Under the pieces are notes generated by a model. That model made no database searches. It saw only the letters and a program-made list of their open reading frames with translations, and was not told where the DNA came from. 64,000 nucleotides of DNA, taken from Gastranaerophilus sp944325835. Its GTDB lineage: Bacteria; Cyanobacteriota; Vampirovibrionia; Gastranaerophilales; Gastranaerophilaceae. This document shows, one piece after another, positions 63,139 through 64,000 of this stretch (its first letter is position 1; every line of letters begins with the position of its first letter). The translations under genes and the position numbers were made by a program. The DNA lies in assembly GCA_963931575.1 (NCBI GenBank), contig OZ007029.1, positions 1,364,001 through 1,428,000 on the forward strand, given 5' to 3'.

Positions 63139-63427
63139 AAGAAAGAAGGTGGCAAAATGTACTCATAATATTCTGTTGATCGATACTGTGATTACAGAAA
63201 TACTTGAGCTAAATAAGGAATATGCGGAAAGAATAAAAAATGTTTTTAAGTGTGCAAGCAGTACAGGTGAAGATAGGCTCTGTGTATTATGGGGCAGAAG
63301 TAATATTTCAGTAGGTGATAGGGTACAAATGAAAGGCAGAATGAAAGATGATATTTTTCTTGCTTGGAGTTTGATAATTATGAAAAAGGCTAAAAAGGAG
63401 TGTGATAGTGAAAAGTCTCAATGTTAA
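63131..63427 (+). CDS. Hypothetical early phage protein
   Basis: A 98-residue basic protein overlapping the methylase by 8 bases. The segment VLWGRSNISVGDRVQMKGRM suggests a small beta-barrel (OB-like) fold, a guess. No family recognised. Confidence 0.6.
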   Translation: MRRRKKVAKCTHNILLIDTVITEILELNKEYAERIKNVFKCASSTGEDRLCVLWGRSNISVGDRVQMKGRMKDDIFLAWSLIIMKKAKKECDSEKSQC

Positions 63428-63542
63428 ATTATTTAAACTTTTTGTCAGCTCAGTGTCTGATGAGAAGCTGTATATGTTATTTGAAATCATTATTGATGAA
63501 ATGAATGTAAGAAGAAAATCAAAAAATGATGGACATATTTAA
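63408..63542 (+). CDS. Small hypothetical protein, 44 residues
   Basis: GTG start at 63408 behind AAGGAG (8 bases). Product VKSLNVKLFKLFVSSVSDEK and so on, helical. It overlaps the preceding gene by 20 bases and the next by 17, as is common in packed phage operons. Confidence 0.5.
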   Translation: MKSLNVKLFKLFVSSVSDEKLYMLFEIIIDEMNVRRKSKNDGHI

Positions 63543-63753
63543 AACTGAGCGTGAATTTTATCAAAGATTTCCAAGCAGATTTTATATCTGTACAAATTGC
63601 GGATATATGAATCCGGATCCATATAATTGTCAAAGATGTGGATGGCGTGCAGATGGACTACTAAAAACTATGGACAAGGGTTATAAATATGCAATTGCCA
63701 AAACCGGAGAAATTAAAGAAATTTTTAGACCAATAGAATTGGAGAAAGGGTAA
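63526..63753 (+). CDS. Small zinc-ribbon protein
   Basis: A 75-residue protein with two CxxC knuckles, CTNCGY and CQRCGW, about 14 residues apart, forming a zinc ribbon. Such phage proteins may bind nucleic acids or polymerase. Overlaps the preceding small gene. Confidence 0.68.
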   Translation: MMDIFKTEREFYQRFPSRFYICTNCGYMNPDPYNCQRCGWRADGLLKTMDKGYKYAIAKTGEIKEIFRPIELEKG

Positions 63754-63756
63754 CAG

Positions 63757-64000
63757 GTGAAAAATTTAATGGCTGAAAAAGAAGAAGAACGGACTGCAGA
63801 AACCGTTGCTTGCAGTGATGAGCAAGAGATTTTATTTGAAAATATCCTTGCAGAAGTTAGAGCTTCAAACTGCAAAGACAAAACAAGATTTTTAATTGAT
63901 TCCGTTAATGACGAAATAAAAGATGTCATGCAGGCAATCAATAAATATGGCAAAGACGGACAAATAAAAATCACTCTGAAATTTAAGTGCGTACAAGCTA
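63757..64000 (+). CDS. Partial hypothetical phage protein (runs off the window)
   Basis: An open frame from GTG 63757 (GGAGAAAGGG upstream; ATG 63769 also possible) to the window end, 81 codons. Start region KNLMAEKEEERTAETVACSD, helical and acidic, then KDKTRFLIDSVNDEIKDVMQ. The C-terminus lies outside; no family recognised. Confidence 0.6.
   Translation, partial: MKNLMAEKEEERTAETVACSDEQEILFENILAEVRASNCKDKTRFLIDSVNDEIKDVMQAINKYGKDGQIKITLKFKCVQA

Larger units (their letters stand above)
29727..64000. mobile_element. Podovirus-type prophage, right end outside the window
   Basis: From 29885 to 58696 every gene reads leftward and fits a short-tailed phage late operon: lysis genes, DGR, tail fibre, ejected proteins, nozzle, tail tube, cement protein, capsid, scaffold, portal, terminase. 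From 60128 onward lie the repressor, divergent early promoter and rightward early genes. Gene order and the cement/capsid families recall Bordetella phage BPP-1, also the founding DGR phage; the internal virion proteins recall T7. All structural genes look intact, so the prophage could be functional. The left boundary lies between 29665 and 29885. No integrase or tRNA at the left edge is visible. Confidence 0.9.

Overview
The window looks like chromosome plus integrated prophage of an AT-rich, diderm, gut-type bacterium, most likely a Gastranaerophilales member (Vampirovibrionia, formerly 'Melainabacteria', the non-photosynthetic sister group of Cyanobacteria). This rests on lipid A and outer-membrane genes (lpxB, lpxI, an LptD-like protein), separate secD and secF, and two uncharacterised protein types (12958-13590 and 15190-16635) that I recall from that lineage. 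The assignment is from memory, not from a search.

Host part, 1 to about 29.7 kb. A leftward envelope cluster (7066 to 1) holds a 34-residue membrane peptide, an M23 peptidase, an LptD-like protein, a class II aldolase, lpxI, lpxB and a partial membrane protein. Rightward follow an ATPase-TPR protein, rsmG and a CAU tRNA. From 11.4 to 13.7 kb a Fic protein and an unknown protein sit inside a 36-bp perfect direct repeat, one copy of which is the 3' end of an XRE regulator gene. Their shared upstream region carries six phased copies of a 10-bp repeat. Next come an EF-hand/HExxH protein, the 15190 protein, a sugar transporter, an EamA exporter, secF-secD, dapA, a uridine-kinase-like protein, a soluble FlhA C-domain protein fused to a DUF4177-like domain, a P-loop kinase, a small regulator pair, creD, galM and a DJ-1/PfpI protein. 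A possible 6S-like RNA lies at the host/prophage junction.

Prophage, about 29.7 kb to beyond 64 kb. This is a short-tailed (podovirus-type) prophage whose virion genes resemble Bordetella phage BPP-1 and T7-like phages. The late operon runs leftward from 58.7 to 29.9 kb: terminase, portal, scaffold, capsid, cement protein, tail tube and nozzle, internal virion proteins, a 2929-residue polyvalent ejected protein, a tail fibre, a complete diversity-generating retroelement (DGR), accessory genes, and a lysis module. Two exported proteins (a lipoprotein and a small periplasmic protein) sit between the late operon and the repressor, the usual place for lysogenic-conversion genes. The early operon runs rightward from 60.6 kb: ribbon-helix-helix protein, DUF4373-type replication protein, HNH protein, Dam-type methylase and small proteins. 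No integrase is in the window; it is presumably beyond 64 kb.

The most notable system is the DGR. A 122-nt template repeat (TR, 34042-34163) and a 122-nt variable repeat (VR, 34770-34891, the last codons of the tail fibre) align without gaps and differ at 14 positions. All 14 are adenines on the template's coding strand. Avd, TR and reverse transcriptase lie in canonical order, and a perfect 8-bp hairpin follows the VR.
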